A DNA stretch of 64,000 nt from Bacteroidota bacterium. Lineage in GTDB: Bacteria; Bacteroidota; Bacteroidia; Cytophagales; Cyclobacteriaceae. Below are positions 63,809 to 64,000 of this stretch, piece after piece (positions within the stretch are counted from its first letter, which is position 1; each line of letters begins with the position of its first letter). The stretch is taken from NCBI GenBank assembly GCA_018266435.1, contig JAFEAL010000005.1, positions 480,725-544,724 on the forward strand, given 5' to 3'. A model generated the notes under the pieces. It ran no database searches. It was not told where the DNA came from and saw nothing but the letters and a program-made list of their open reading frames with translations. The position numbers and the translations under genes were made by a program.

Positions 63809-64000
63809 GCATTTAGAGAGTAAAATTTCGGGGGGTATGAGATTTTTTTGTCCAAAATTTGGAATTTGTTCCCACAAATTAATTGAATAATAAAGGGAGT
63901 TTAATAAGCCTAAGAAGTATGAAAATAGTGTGGTTTGTTCATTTTTAGAGTGAAATTCCCTTGCGATTCTGATGGAAACAAATAGTTACTTTTACCTATT

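Noticed and set aside
1-64000. CRISPR arrays, tRNA or rRNA genes, insertion sequences and prophage genes
   Set aside because: A read-through of the gaps showed no regularly spaced direct repeats, no cloverleaf candidates and no transposase or integrase frames. A covariance-model scan could still find a small RNA missed by eye.

Overview
The window is a 64 kb piece of a Bacteroidota chromosome, most likely from an aerobic, free-living member of the Cytophagales. Supporting signs are the bacillithiol enzyme BshC, a GldA/GldF/GldG-type ABC system, OmpA proteins with SPOR or carboxypeptidase-regulatory-like domains, the paired DUF6452/DUF6048 genes, a GH109 protein, -7 promoter elements of the form TAnnTTTG, and weak use of Shine-Dalgarno sequences. 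The species cannot be named from the sequence alone.

Layout. 1-2.1 kb: the end of a 5-formyltetrahydrofolate cyclo-ligase gene and bshC. 2.25-4.72 kb: an AT-rich accessory cassette with a secreted Cys-rich peptide carrying a bacteriocin-type leader, an outer-membrane barrel, a small membrane protein, a membrane-anchored thioredoxin-like protein and a membrane-anchored C39 peptidase. 4.7-23.7 kb: rimO, DUF6452/DUF6048, a TPR histidine kinase, an MFS carrier, a large Asp-box propeller protein, a two-component system followed by a PepSY-like protein and an Omp85 barrel, a YncE-like propeller, another histidine kinase and a NatAB-type ABC exporter. 23.8-32 kb: housekeeping genes on the minus strand (dnaJ, grpE, obg, adk, a GH109 enzyme, a DUF6787-like protein, an RluA-type synthase, prfC), with an eroded GIY-YIG pseudogene at 29.8-30.1 kb. 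32-44.3 kb: an OmpA protein, a YtcJ-type amidohydrolase, a DUF2795 protein, ettA, DUF486, an aminotransferase, an SMP-30-like protein and the gldAFG/DUF4340 cluster. 44.8-59.7 kb: a complete 13-gene nuo operon (A, B, CD fusion, E to N) encoding an NADH-oxidising complex I. 59.7-63.7 kb: dnaK, a solitary H-NOX gas sensor and a SPOR/OmpA protein.

How the genes work together. The nuo operon makes one respiratory complex. DnaK, DnaJ and GrpE form one chaperone cycle although dnaK lies 34 kb from grpE-dnaJ; both transcription units share an upstream motif pair described in the findings. The most unusual material is the 2.25-4.72 kb cassette. It looks like a system in which the Sec pathway first exports a peptide that still carries a GG-type leader, and a C39 protease plus a thiol-redox protein then process it in the periplasm. 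Other notable points are a DnaJ lacking one of its two zinc sites, a structured nuo leader with a TTG start, a palindrome between nuoE and nuoF, and 14-bp tandem repeats in two nuo spacers.
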